Shown here: one piece after another, positions 1 through 10,900 of the stretch | Position numbering within the stretch: position 1 is the stretch's first letter | Layout: every line of letters begins with the position of its first letter | Assembly (NCBI GenBank): GCA_001839685.1 | Contig: MLAK01000993.1 | Location: forward strand, 93,310-157,309 | DNA: 64,000 nt | Direction: 5' to 3' | Source: Tritrichomonas foetus | Lineage: Eukaryota; Parabasalia; Tritrichomonadida; Tritrichomonadidae | The notes under the pieces: generated by a model | Database searches by the model: none | The model's input: the letters and a program-made list of their open reading frames with translations, nothing else | What the model was told of the DNA's origin: nothing | Made by a program: the position numbers and the translations under genes

Positions 1-155
1 CGAAAAGGTCACTTTTTTTCAGACATTCAAACGAAAAGGCCACTTTTTTTCAGACATTCAATCGAAAAGGCCACTTTTTTTCAGACATTCAAACGAAAAG
101 GCCACTTTTTTTCAGACATGCAAACGAAAAGGTCACTTTTTTGGGAATTTCAATC
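1..155. repeat. 31-bp minisatellite array, cut by window edge
   Basis: Tandem copies begin at 1, 32, 63, 94 and 125. The unit starts CGAAAAGGYCAC, runs through a T tract and ends CAGACATTCAAA; copies differ at a few positions (GGTC or GGCC, CATTC or CATGC). The last copy decays near 150, and an isolated degenerate copy lies at about 197-231. The array starts at base 1, so it probably extends upstream of the window. Confidence 0.9.
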
Positions 156-816
156 GAAACAAAAAGAAAGCATTTCGAAACAATCAGAAAAGTTTCGAAA
201 AAGCCACTTTTTCTAGGAAATCCAATCGAAATACTCAGAAAACCAATCGAGAATGACTGTAAGAGGAAAATGAAGTGTTTGAAATTTTACCTGTTTTCGT
301 GATATTTGAAACATCGCGTATAATAAGAAACTATGAATCTTCTGAAACAATTCTTAGACTGATATAAAATCAGTGATTTTTGATTTGTGGAAATATTTTT
401 TTCCGAATTCTTACCTTAGGAACAATAAAACTAGATCTGATTAGATTAATAAACCGAATTTCCACTATATTGTATTCTAAACTTTAAAATTTCTCACATT
501 GAAGAGTATTCACACATTTTATATATTACATTTTGAAGAGATTTTTCGATTCGTCATTCTGCCGTTCCCTAATGCTAAAATTTCATTTCTTTGTGTCATT
601 CCTGAAACAATTCATTGAAATTTTTGTTGCATAATTATTGAATCGATGAGAAGTGGAAATTTGTTTTACGCGTTTTTAAACGAAAAAGATGGGGAAAAAT
701 AACTTCTTCTAAAGGGAATAACATCAAATATCATGTTATTTATTCATGTATAAAAAAAATTACTCTAATTTCTAATAATCATTTCTATCAAATATTCAAT
801 TCTGGAGAATTGACAT
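156..816. other. Intergenic, no gene seen
   Basis: AT-rich sequence with a decayed copy of the 31-bp repeat near 197-231. No ORF with recognisable protein features on either strand. It lies 3' of the minus-strand phosphoesterase gene. Confidence 0.6.
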
Positions 817-1584
817 TTATATTGGAATTAAGTCGATGTAAGTAAGTCCAAACGTTACTTCATTCGATGAATTACAAATTGCAACATTTGCAAAAAGCGT
901 TCCATTCTTGGTTTTTTCGATTCCGTGTGAATCATGAACGTGCCCAAAGACGTGAAGGGCTGGATTTTTATCATTAATAAAATTCAGAAGGCTTTTTCTT
1001 CCTTTATGTCTATCATTTTTATCTTTATCTAAAATATTAAATGGTGGCGAATGAGAAAGCACAACGTCAACATCTTGTTTAATTTGAATGACAAGATTAT
1101 CATCAAATTCCCTTTTATAAGCAAAAGGAAGTTTACGACTTGTGACAATATTTGATGAACCGAAAAATTTGACACCCATTACTTCACATGGAGAATTATT
1201 TAATAAGTGAACTGATTTATCACTAGTGAAAATATCTTTGAATGATTCAATTTGTGTGTCTTGAGAAATAATCCCATGTAAAAGCAAATTATATTGAAAC
1301 GATGGGAAGAAATCTAAATCTAAAGTCCAATCATGATTTCCAGCACACATGATTCGATGTGATACAGGCAATGATTTAAACCAATTATAAAACTTTTTTA
1401 TGCCATCCATTCGCCCACCTTTACTAAAATCGCCTGCACAGAGGGCAATATCAGCAGGGAATATTGAATCAGAAGGTATTTGTTCGTGCCTGCGATGGGT
1501 ATCAGAAAAGCATAGTAAGCGAATAGCATTACTTGCTTTTGGGATTCGAGGATTGGTCACGACTTGCGCCTGATACTTCACCAT
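817..1584 (-). CDS. MPPED-type calcineurin-like metallophosphoesterase
   Basis: A 255-residue single-domain metallophosphoesterase. All family motifs are visible in order: D28-x-H30 in CFSDTH, GD at 51-52 in CAGDFS, GNHD at 82-85, H178 in VVLSHSPP, and GHVH at 214-217. These supply the two-metal centre of the calcineurin-like superfamily. The compact length and the FSDTH start with GNHDW are typical of the MPPED1/MPPED2 (UPF0046) branch, whose members hydrolyse phosphodiesters or cyclic nucleotides in vitro. The substrate here is unknown. No signal peptide or membrane segment is seen, so it is probably cytosolic. The ATG at 1582-1584 is the first in frame. All catalytic residues are intact, so an active enzyme is expected. 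Confidence 0.88.
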   Translation of the reverse strand: MVKYQAQVVTNPRIPKASNAIRLLCFSDTHRRHEQIPSDSIFPADIALCAGDFSKGGRMDGIKKFYNWFKSLPVSHRIMCAGNHDWTLDLDFFPSFQYNLLLHGIISQDTQIESFKDIFTSDKSVHLLNNSPCEVMGVKFFGSSNIVTSRKLPFAYKREFDDNLVIQIKQDVDVVLSHSPPFNILDKDKNDRHKGRKSLLNFINDKNPALHVFGHVHDSHGIEKTKNGTLFANVAICNSSNEVTFGLTYIDLIPI

Positions 1585-2063
1585 GCTATTTGAAAGGAAT
1601 ATGTTTTAAATTATTTAATTTTCACAATTTATTTGGTCAAAGTGATTATTTATCTCTCAATATTATTTCAACTTTTTGAAGTATTTAAAGGTGAATCATA
1701 TGTTCTACTCAAGGGTGACTGTTTTCTTCGTGAGTTTTTAAGGTGAAAGTCAAATAAACGAAAAGTTGTCACAAAGACATCAATTTCCGATATTCTAAAA
1801 AGTGTAATTCATAAGACTGAAAAATAATGGTAAATTAGTAAAAATAATGTGTCTCTTACACTTCCACAACAATGTTACAAGAAAAATTATAAAAATATCA
1901 AAAATCGCTACATGTCCTACCAGAAACTGAGGAAAAAAGTTTCAAAAAAATTATTTCTACATTTTTTTTAAAACAATGAAATTATTAAAGACAAAAGATT
2001 TCCATAAAACAATTGTCTCTAAACTATGTATAAGTATTAACAGATAATATTGATACATAAAAA
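1585..2063. other. Intergenic between two minus-strand genes
   Basis: About 480 bp of AT-rich DNA holding the promoter side of the phosphoesterase gene and the 3' side of the karyopherin gene. The short plus-strand ORF at 2050-2232 is antisense to the karyopherin gene. No RNA gene or repeat is seen. Confidence 0.6.
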
Positions 2064-4610
2064 TTACTCCCAAGTTAATGCATTCCTTGATGTGAGAGCA
2101 TCAACAAAAATCTTTTTGATTATTGTATGTGTTTCTCGAACATCTCGTTCGAATGCAATTAGGTATCTTTGTGTTGCCTCAGGTGATAGACCAAACAGGG
2201 CAAACACGCTGCTTATTGCTGCAGAAAAGTGAGAATAATCGCGTCGTCCTAAGTTCGTATGGAATCTAATCAAGTTCATTAACATGTTATCCCAGTTTTT
2301 CCTATTTGGATCAAAGTTTGGAGCTAAAAGGAAGTATAAAGAAGGTCCACCAAATTCTTCAACAAAATATTGTGTGTTTACCTGACTAGCAGTTTCCAAA
2401 AATAGAAATATTTGGCTTAAAACACTTGGATTATTACTTCTTTTAATCATTAATATTTTAGTAAAGCCTATGAGTTTAGTGATAACATCAGCAATATTCG
2501 AAATATATGTGTATGATTGTGAAAACAGTGCATAGCATTTCATTTGCATAGTTAAAATAATATTAATTGAATTAGAATTCATTGGAATTGAAAATGTTGA
2601 AGAAACAGTGGAAATGAAAGGGTCAATAAGTCTTACAGCTAGTTGATAAAGAGAGGCTGTTGTGTTTTGATCATTTTGGAAATATTCTAAAAATCTTGAT
2701 GTGACATCAGCTGCAGCACCGATAGAATATGCACCATTTAGAAGTGGTAGAAGTGTCTGAGCAAAAAATTGTAAACCAATTTCTTTCATACCTATTGATG
2801 TTTTAATTAAATCACCTAAAAGCTGATCATCTTGTGAGCATGCTTGTGTAATTGATGTAACTATTTGTAAAACAGCGTTAGCAACTTGTGAATCACTACT
2901 TTCAAATGTCGACAAGAATGATAACGCTAATTGTACGCTTTCTCTTGAGTTATTTTCTTGAACAATTTCCATTAATTTTGATAGACATTGAAGTGAAACT
3001 TGTGTCTTTTCATTAGCTTGAATTGAATTGATAACTCGGCTTGCAGCAGTCATTAATTCAGGAGTTCTTTGATCCATATAAAAAAGTACATCATTCAATG
3101 AAATTCGGCATTGTCGAGATTTCTTAGAAATGTATTCGACTAACATTTTAGAAAACAATTGTTTCATTTCAACAGGTATTCCATCTCCCAATGCAAATAA
3201 TTTCATTTGATTTAAAACATCTCTGTGATATTGATTAGCAATATTATCTTGCATACCTCTATACAGAAAAGTACGAAGGAATCCATAAACAGGGAAAAAT
3301 TGTTGCGGAGAGATTGGTGGTTGAACATTTAAAAGTGGTCTCAAAACCACGAAATATTTATCGAAATCTGGAATAGGCATTCGATTTTGAAGCATTAGAT
3401 TTGCGAGTAAAAGAAATGCAGAAAGCCTGTTTGTATCATTTAAAAGGCCTTCAGCACTACCAACTGCATGAAATACACCTAAAGCAGTTTCGCTTGAAAC
3501 AGTAAAACAAGAATGGAAAATCAGAAAAAGTTGATTAAAGTATGGTGTTATTCGTGAAATTGGAAAATTCGAAAATTGAATCATAATTCTTTGAACCACT
3601 TTTTGTGCAACATCAGAACATATTGCTGGATTGCTCCGAACAGCACTTTGAATGTAACTTGTTACTGTGTCAGAAATTTCTTCAGATTGATGCTGAAGGA
3701 AAGCGAAAGCTAGTTCTAAAATAGGCTGTTCAAAAGGTGTTCCACTTAAAGATAAGCCAAGAATAGAAACTGCTTCCCCACTAGCTTTAACAATTTGTGC
3801 ATCATTTGCGAAAGCTGCACAATAGTCATGGATTCTTTGTGGAAAATTATAACTTCCAATCAAACTGAGTTTGAAATCATTTGGCATATTTCTTTGAGCA
3901 ATGGATGTCATTAATTTTAGAATTGATGGCGCAAGTTCAGCTGAAGTGTCAGAAAATATGGTATTCATTAAATCTGCGTTATTTAGATATGAAACGTCGT
4001 GGGCCCATCTTGAAAGATATCCAAAAGCATAGATTGCATCTGGGTTTTTATTTTGAATGCCCTCTTGAATAGACTGAAGAATTCGTGGAATTAAATTTTG
4101 TTGATTTAATGTTTGTTTGATTAATTTAATCTGATTAATATTTGTTGGTGTTGGCAAAATTAAATTATTGCAAAATGACGATAAAAATTTGTATTTTAGA
4201 ATATCAGGAAACATTTCTAAAACCGTCTGAAACATATCTCCACATGGTTGAGGAAAGATTAAAATTGATAGATACATTTGAGCATTTGCAAGTTCTGTAA
4301 TGGTTTCTGGAGGCAAATTCTGAAGAATTTGAAGCGATTTGAAAAATAAGAATTGATGTAATTCATTCATGATTTCTTGAGTAATTTCCTCTGGATTGTG
4401 TGCAAGTCGATATTTGAAGCATTCGAACGCTGAGTGGTATGTCGTAGGTAATTGGAAAGGCATCATCCTTAAGAACCATGCAAGTCCATCAAGAGAACTC
4501 GACATTGTTTGTCTCATAGTTTGTGACGCTTGGCGCATTTCGGGTGTAATGCTTTCATCCGTAAGAAAGTAGTATGAAAGAGTTTGTTCAATTTGTTCCT
4601 TATCAGTCAT
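2064..4610 (-). CDS. Karyopherin, exportin-T-like
   Basis: An 848-residue, all-helical, leucine-rich protein with no low-complexity inserts, consistent with an exportin/importin-beta superhelix of HEAT repeats. The N-terminal third (helices ending near FGYLSRWAHDVS, about residues 195-215) follows the order seen in exportin-T, where a similar segment holds the GAYVSW-type helix. That family exports mature tRNA with RanGTP. The family assignment rests on the general pattern and length (exportin-T is usually about 950 residues), so it could be another karyopherin. The ATG at 4608-4610 is preceded at once by TCACAA, matching a trichomonad initiator and implying a 5' UTR of only a few bases. It is divergent from the MCRS1-like gene. 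Confidence 0.55.
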   Translation of the reverse strand: MTDKEQIEQTLSYYFLTDESITPEMRQASQTMRQTMSSSLDGLAWFLRMMPFQLPTTYHSAFECFKYRLAHNPEEITQEIMNELHQFLFFKSLQILQNLPPETITELANAQMYLSILIFPQPCGDMFQTVLEMFPDILKYKFLSSFCNNLILPTPTNINQIKLIKQTLNQQNLIPRILQSIQEGIQNKNPDAIYAFGYLSRWAHDVSYLNNADLMNTIFSDTSAELAPSILKLMTSIAQRNMPNDFKLSLIGSYNFPQRIHDYCAAFANDAQIVKASGEAVSILGLSLSGTPFEQPILELAFAFLQHQSEEISDTVTSYIQSAVRSNPAICSDVAQKVVQRIMIQFSNFPISRITPYFNQLFLIFHSCFTVSSETALGVFHAVGSAEGLLNDTNRLSAFLLLANLMLQNRMPIPDFDKYFVVLRPLLNVQPPISPQQFFPVYGFLRTFLYRGMQDNIANQYHRDVLNQMKLFALGDGIPVEMKQLFSKMLVEYISKKSRQCRISLNDVLFYMDQRTPELMTAASRVINSIQANEKTQVSLQCLSKLMEIVQENNSRESVQLALSFLSTFESSDSQVANAVLQIVTSITQACSQDDQLLGDLIKTSIGMKEIGLQFFAQTLLPLLNGAYSIGAAADVTSRFLEYFQNDQNTTASLYQLAVRLIDPFISTVSSTFSIPMNSNSINIILTMQMKCYALFSQSYTYISNIADVITKLIGFTKILMIKRSNNPSVLSQIFLFLETASQVNTQYFVEEFGGPSLYFLLAPNFDPNRKNWDNMLMNLIRFHTNLGRRDYSHFSAAISSVFALFGLSPEATQRYLIAFERDVRETHTIIKKIFVDALTSRNALTWE

Positions 4611-4941
4611 TTGTGATTTTTAAAATTTACCATTTCCACTTTTTCAATTAACAATTCCCCGAACGTTTAAGTTTTTTGATATGTCGATTTTTTCTTTGAA
4701 AGCAACCTTTGTCATGCAGAGCTTCAAAATACTGAAAAAGCTGACGCTTTTGAATATATTTGCAATTCTGAGATTCTAAACTTTTTCATAATTTATATGG
4801 CTGTGTTAACAATATCAAATTATAGATTGAATAAGAATTTTAGTATTAAATGACCATATAATGGCATAAAAAGTTTTGTATATTTCTTTGACAGGTTAAT
4901 TATTTAACCTTACATGAAAGAAAAGTAGGGTAAAAAGGAAA
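4611..4941. promoter_or_regulatory. Divergent promoter region with AAACGTTC element
   Basis: 331 bp between the divergent karyopherin and FHA genes. An initiator-like TCACAA abuts the karyopherin ATG (4611-4616, minus strand). CTTAAACGTTCGG (minus strand, about 4660-4671) matches the AAACG(G/T)YC element seen at several other starts in this window. The core resembles a Myb-type site, a class known in Trichomonas promoters. Function is inferred from position only. Confidence 0.45.
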
Positions 4942-6033
4942 ATGAATGATAAACCAGATCCTCGATCAAGAGGTGGATGGCTTGCAAAAGATGACCAAAT
5001 AGTCTTCTATATATTTGGTGTCTGTCCGTTTCTCGATATAAAACAATATTTGCGACTAATGCCAAATAAATCACCCGCCGATATTTACCATCGATTCATC
5101 GAAATAATGAACAATCCAACACTTCAGAAGAGGTTATTGAATGAATATGGCAACAACATAATCTACAAATCCAGTTTGAAATTCTCCGAAACTGAAAATT
5201 ATGTTATTAGCAAAATTGCAGAAGAATCGCCGAAAAATTGCACAAAATTTATCGCTAGTTATCCATATTTATTCAACCCCACTCGCCCTCCTTTAACAGT
5301 TACAAAAGCGGTCACTCGCATGAAGCAGGAAAATAATTCAATAAGCGAACGAAACAAGAAATTTACGAATTTTGTTGAATCTATTCATAAGAAAGCCACA
5401 CTTTTTGAGGCAATGAACTCAATTAAAAGCAAAAGTAGTATAAACTCACTTATTTCTAATAATATAAGTAATATCACGCATATAAATACAATCAGAGCGA
5501 TAGATGGCATGAGCACTATTGTTGATTCTCTTCCATCAATTGATGAGCCGCCAAAGCCAAGAAAAAAACTGAGTTCGACAACACCTGCAATATTGAGGGA
5601 TACAGTTTCATCCGTTCCAAAAGGAACTCGTACTTTAGAAGACTATGAAGCCTATATATACTCACAATTTCAAGATAATGATCTTTCTGCACTTTTTGGA
5701 TATTTGGATATTCACAGAATTACAAAAACACAGGTTTATATTGGAAGATCATCACCGAAAATTAAATCTGATATAGACCTTGCCCCTTACAACATGCAGA
5801 CAGTTTGTCGTCAACATTGCATTATTTCTTTCTGTTCAGATACAAAATTTTATTTAACAGTACTTGGAAGAGATGTAATTATAAATAGTCAACTTTTCTA
5901 TAAAGGTCAAATAATTCAGCTTAAGAATCGTGATATGATTGACATTGGTGGAGTGCCGCTGATGTTCATTGAAAATCCAAGGTTTAGAAAGAAACTTGAT
6001 GAATTGAACTTGCTGGATAATGAAATAGTGTAA
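4942..6033 (+). CDS. MCRS1-like protein with C-terminal FHA domain
   Basis: 363 residues. The N-terminal part (about 10-135) resembles the MCRS_N region of microspherule protein 1: a WLAKDD start, a helix pair, then a segment around KFSETENYVISKIAEE matching the FSKAEEQLLSKV stretch of MCRS1. The C-terminal part (about 255-345) is an FHA domain with IGRSSP (about 264), a CRQHCII in place of the usual SRxH, and a later VIINSQ strand. In animals MCRS1 sits in the NSL and INO80 chromatin complexes and also at spindle poles; FHA domains bind phosphothreonine. The S-to-C change in the SRxH motif may alter phospho-binding. The middle (about 180-230) is serine-rich and probably disordered. Confidence 0.72.
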   Translation: MNDKPDPRSRGGWLAKDDQIVFYIFGVCPFLDIKQYLRLMPNKSPADIYHRFIEIMNNPTLQKRLLNEYGNNIIYKSSLKFSETENYVISKIAEESPKNCTKFIASYPYLFNPTRPPLTVTKAVTRMKQENNSISERNKKFTNFVESIHKKATLFEAMNSIKSKSSINSLISNNISNITHINTIRAIDGMSTIVDSLPSIDEPPKPRKKLSSTTPAILRDTVSSVPKGTRTLEDYEAYIYSQFQDNDLSALFGYLDIHRITKTQVYIGRSSPKIKSDIDLAPYNMQTVCRQHCIISFCSDTKFYLTVLGRDVIINSQLFYKGQIIQLKNRDMIDIGGVPLMFIENPRFRKKLDELNLLDNEIV

Positions 6034-6250
6034 AGTTTATTGATTGATTGATATTAAAATGATAAAAGGATATACTTTGTGTTGCTTTATTCTTTCTCTG
6101 TTATTTATATAATTACATATGGAAAGAGAAGTGAAAAATGAATAGAAAAATATATGTAACTTTTTCGGAAGAAAGATATGAGCCAAACATGTTTCTCATA
6201 TTGAATGGTACTATCAAAAAGTTTTCAATTGAAAGAAGTAGGCATATCAA

Positions 6251-7639
6251 ATGAATCAAAGGGAAAAACAATTAATCGCCACTTACGCCATGCTCCGTGA
6301 TAAAGAAATGGAGATACAAAGCGAAATCAATTCCAAAAAGGAGAAAATAGATCAGGAAATTCATCGAATCGAAGCATATAATAATATTTTCATACAAAAA
6401 GAAAAGGACGAGCATATGGATATTCGCATGACTGAAAACAATTCACAATCGCTTTACAGAACCGCTCCAATTTTGGAGCCATCTTTTGTAAATGAAAATG
6501 TGAATCGAATTCCGACATCACTTCAAATTCTCAACAATTTAGTTGCCGAATCAAAATTTTTAACAGTTAAATTGGTCGCAACGCAACCATTCCTTTCAGA
6601 AATTTCGTTACTAAATCTTCATTCACTGCCTGGATCAATTTGCGTTGGAAGTAACGGATTGATCAGAATTTATGATCTAAAAAGTGGCTCTGTACGATTT
6701 AGTTGGGACGTTTCAATTAACTCTTATCAAAATCACATTTTATCGATTCATCAAATTAACAAAAATCGAATTTTAATTGGCTCAGAAGATGGTTTTGTCA
6801 GAATTATTGATACTTATTCAAAAACTGTTGAGTTTGAATTTTTGGCATCTTCTTCACCAATTGTTTCAGTTTATTTTTCACAAAATCAGATTTTATATAC
6901 AATTTCTCAAAATGGTGAAATTTCTTGCTGGAGGGGTCCTAGTTCTTGCATTCAAAATACATCATTAGTTGACCTTAATACGACAAAAGTGGTAAAAATT
7001 CAAGAAATTACAGAAAAAGTGAAAAAAGAAGTTTCTGTTTTTGCGATTTTGACATTTTCTGACAACAAGCAAACAAAATGGAACATTAAAACTAATGAAT
7101 TTCTTGAATGCGAAAATTTCCACCAAGAAAGCGAACAAGAAAGTGAAAATGATGAAGAAAATGTTGAAAAAAATGATGAAAATTGTGAAAAAACAGAAAA
7201 CGAGAAATTAACAAATGACTTTCTATTCGATTTTGATTCATCAAAAATTGAAATTCGCACTAAAAGTGAAGATATCGAAACTTTTTCATTCGATCCTGGT
7301 ATAGAAAATTTCACTAATATCGACTTTTACAAATCTTATTTCTGCTTTTCTGTTGAAAAAAGGATGTATGTTTATTCTGTTTCTCAAAAAGCTGTGAAAA
7401 CAACAAACTTAGATGCAAATCTACAAGATTCCAAATCAGATGAACTCTTTCCAAGTGTGCAAGTACAGTTTGATCCAATGCCAGATGATCCTTCATCTAT
7501 GAGACCACCAAACGAAAACCCTTTCACTCAGAATCCTCTATCGTTCCCTGACATCGACCAAATATTGATTGGAAATGTTGACAAAAGTGGGATTCGCGAT
7601 ATGCCTGCTCCAGGGCAGGCACCTACCCCATTATATTAG
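6251..7639 (+). CDS. Coiled-coil / WD40-like repeat protein
   Basis: 462 residues of unknown function. Residues 1-50 form a charged coiled coil. From about 130 the sequence has WD40-like blades: a GSNGLIRIYDLKSGSVRFSW repeat, then an IGSEDGFVRIIDTYSKTV repeat and further strand-rich segments to about 390. An acidic E/N-rich insert lies near 293-320. The tail (about 400-462) is proline-rich and disordered. The short blade count and loose motifs make it a divergent beta-propeller, probably a scaffold. It begins with TCAAATG, an initiator overlapping the start. Only the WD40-like character is supported. Confidence 0.6.
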   Translation: MNQREKQLIATYAMLRDKEMEIQSEINSKKEKIDQEIHRIEAYNNIFIQKEKDEHMDIRMTENNSQSLYRTAPILEPSFVNENVNRIPTSLQILNNLVAESKFLTVKLVATQPFLSEISLLNLHSLPGSICVGSNGLIRIYDLKSGSVRFSWDVSINSYQNHILSIHQINKNRILIGSEDGFVRIIDTYSKTVEFEFLASSSPIVSVYFSQNQILYTISQNGEISCWRGPSSCIQNTSLVDLNTTKVVKIQEITEKVKKEVSVFAILTFSDNKQTKWNIKTNEFLECENFHQESEQESENDEENVEKNDENCEKTENEKLTNDFLFDFDSSKIEIRTKSEDIETFSFDPGIENFTNIDFYKSYFCFSVEKRMYVYSVSQKAVKTTNLDANLQDSKSDELFPSVQVQFDPMPDDPSSMRPPNENPFTQNPLSFPDIDQILIGNVDKSGIRDMPAPGQAPTPLY

Positions 7640-7991
7640 TATTATTGTTATATAAAGATTTTTAATGATATCATCTTTTTATTATTATTATTTCTATTAA
7701 TTTGTAAGAATTCTAATTCCATTAGGAATTTTGGTCGAATATAGTTTTGAGTAATTTCAGTGTTTTTATATTACATATAGTTAATTTACCTTTTGGTCTT
7801 GAATGAATACGAGATAAATCATTTGATGAGGAAATATTACCATATTTTGTAATAGTTTGAGACCATATATGTAGTCAAAATAGTATCTTTGAAAAAGTGT
7901 AATTTAACGATATTTTTTTTTTGAAATTGGACAAAATTGAAAGAATAATATGACATGTGATATGATAAAATTTTGAAATTGAATTAAAAAA
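7640..7991. other. Intergenic, promoter side of coiled-coil gene
   Basis: 352 bp of AT-rich DNA between two plus-strand genes, starting with ATT runs (7660-7700) just after the upstream stop. No conserved element was recognised. Confidence 0.5.
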
Positions 7992-10900
7992 ATGAAGCCT
8001 CAAATTACAATCACTCGTGCTTCCTATTCTGGAAAACCAGGTGCAGTCAGGCTTCCATCGATTGAACAAGGAAACATCGTATTATCGCCATGTGGTAAAA
8101 GAATTCCGCCATCACTCGTCGATATCAATAATAATCAGCGCGCCAAAACTTCGAACGATGCCAGCCGAAATTCACCAATCGACCAACAATTAATGTCATC
8201 GATAAGAGTTGATATAGAAAGAATGAAAGAATCTTACCAAAATTTCATCCGATATAATCATTCAGAAATTTTGAAAAAAGTTCAACTTCAAAACAACCTC
8301 AACAAACTTGAAGATTTATATCTGCCTTTTCTAAGAGATGCTTTGAATTTTTTCACTTCACCAAATAATTTTTATGATAATAATGATAAAACGTTCATCA
8401 CATCATCAGCTGTTCGATCATCCTCATTTTCCTTTTTACAACAATGGAAAGTGGTTCTTTCGATTCTAAACACACTTGGTGAACGAGGAATTATTTCTAT
8501 TTTAGAATATGTCAATGAGCAATTCAATAAAATATATGCAAGTATTACAAAAGTGAGAGATAAACCAGAAAAGCATACGGTTCTTTTTGAAAAAATCTCA
8601 AAAAGCTGTGATATTATTGAAGAATCAGTTTTAAATCTGCAAAAAATGATTCAAGAATTAATTGAAAATTTTACAGATCCAACTGGTGAAAATATCAATT
8701 TCTATTTAGGCGAAATTCGGAAATTCCTCGCAATTTTTAATGAAACGTTTTATAATGTTTTTCCGAAAGCTGGCCTGGCTCCACTCGAACTTTCTGAAAT
8801 TAAATCCTCTACACTTTCAGCATCAAATGATATCATGAATGCTTTGAGGGCTTTATTTTCTTTTTGGTCTGATTATCGTGATCTCATTCGTTACAAAGAC
8901 GATATTCAAAAAATGATTGATTCAGTTTGCAACCAAATGAGATTACCTTCCTCGATGATGCGAATTGTTGCAACTAAACAACGAAGTGAATCGGTTTCGT
9001 CTGAAACTTTAGCAAAAAAGCCGTCGACCGAATTTGCCCGAATTGATATTTTCATAAAAAAAATCTTAAAAACTCTTCAAAAGCCGCCTCTTGACCCAAA
9101 TGTTGATATTTGGACAAGATTGAAACAACTTGAACAGTTAATTAAAAATGCACTAAAAGAGTCCAACGAATCTGTCGACAAATTAATAAGACAAAGTAGT
9201 AAGATTCAAATCTTAACATCGGAATCTGAAGCGCATTTGAAAGAAATGGAGGATTTAAAGAATCAAAATGAAGAGTTACAAAACGAATTGAATGAATTAC
9301 GTCAAAACCTTCAAAAAAACGAAGAAAAACTACAATTGGCCATAGAAAATAATGAAAAATTCCAAGAAAATAAATGTATTGAAAAAGTATCAGTACGGCT
9401 CAATGAAATGATGCAAAACATTGATATAAATGTTGAACAAAATTTCCATCAAGATATTGAGCAAAAACACTCTACTCAAAGTACAAATGGAAATGATGAT
9501 GATAATTTAAATGATATATCAAAACTTGAAAAATTGAATATTTTTGTTCTTGAAAAGCGTTGTAGTAAATGTCAAGAATATGAACAACAAAGAATGGAAA
9601 TTAAAAAGATATTGAAACAATATGTTAATCTCAAGCCAGGGGAATCAATTTTATCAGCCATTCAAACTTTTGTTCAAAAACATGAAGAAATTGAACAAGA
9701 AAATATAAGAATATCTGAAATAAATGCAGAAGCACAAGCACAATTAGATGAACTACAAGAAGTTGCTACAACTCTTCTTGGTCGAAGTGTAACAGGGAGT
9801 GAAGTTCAGAAAAATGCTCCTCAACCTGGTGGATCTGGTAAAAAACTGCGGAAAAACATTCCAAATAAAAATGGAATGTCTGCAAACATTCTTCAATCAT
9901 TTAAAGATATAGAAATGAACCATAAAAAAGAATTAGCTAATTATAAAAACCAACTTAAAGGAAAACACAATCAAAAATTGGCTGGAATTCTGTCAACATT
10001 TAAAGATATTTTCCCTGATCAAGAAATAAATGAACAAGATCTATTAAACGCGGATGGGAAATTAAATATTGAAGAAATAATTCGTAAAAAAATTGCACAA
10101 ACAACCGAAAAAGTGGAAGAAATGCAAGCAAAGATAGATAGTGATAATAGACTTCTAGAAAAGATTAAAAGATGGATGATGGATCAAACTGATGAAGTTA
10201 ATATTAACGAACTTAGTTTCGAACAAGCGCTTCCTATATTAATGAGATCGATTGATAAGAAGGAAAACCCACTTCAAACTAAAGTTGACCATCTTGAAAA
10301 AGTTGCGCAAAGAACTCTGAATGAAACGCGTGTCTTTGTTGATACTTTGAATAGATTAAAGCTTGTTGATAATGTAAATACATCTGAGCTGAATATTCTT
10401 CAACTTCTTGATGTTGCTAGAACTTGTGCAGCGGAATTAAACCAAAAAGTTGAAGATGATGAAAGTTTAATTAATATAAAGAATATTGAAATTGATACGA
10501 GCAAAGATTCTTTGAAAGTTATTGCTGAAAGACTTCATAAACTACTACAAATGAAAGATGAAATTGACTTTTCTAAAATGGACTTAGGAACGCTTCTCTT
10601 CAATCTAAATAATATTGTTGAAGAGTTGTATTCAGGTGGAACAAGTGGATTGTTTATTGCGATTGCCGAATTGAATGAAATTTCAAGGAATGCAAAAAAA
10701 CTTTCAAAATATCCAAATTCACCTGATCCTAAAACTTATCTACCAGATATTTTAGAGAAATTTACATCAAATGAGGAATCCATGCGTGCTGCAAAAAAAT
10801 TCGAAGAACCACTTGAAGCTATATTCAAAAACTTTGATTTTCAACTTGAATCATATCACCCTGATCAGCAATCTTTTAAATTTTTGAGAGAAAAGATTTT

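Noticed and set aside
2050..2232. 60-codon plus-strand ORF
   Set aside because: It is antisense to the C-terminal end of the karyopherin gene.
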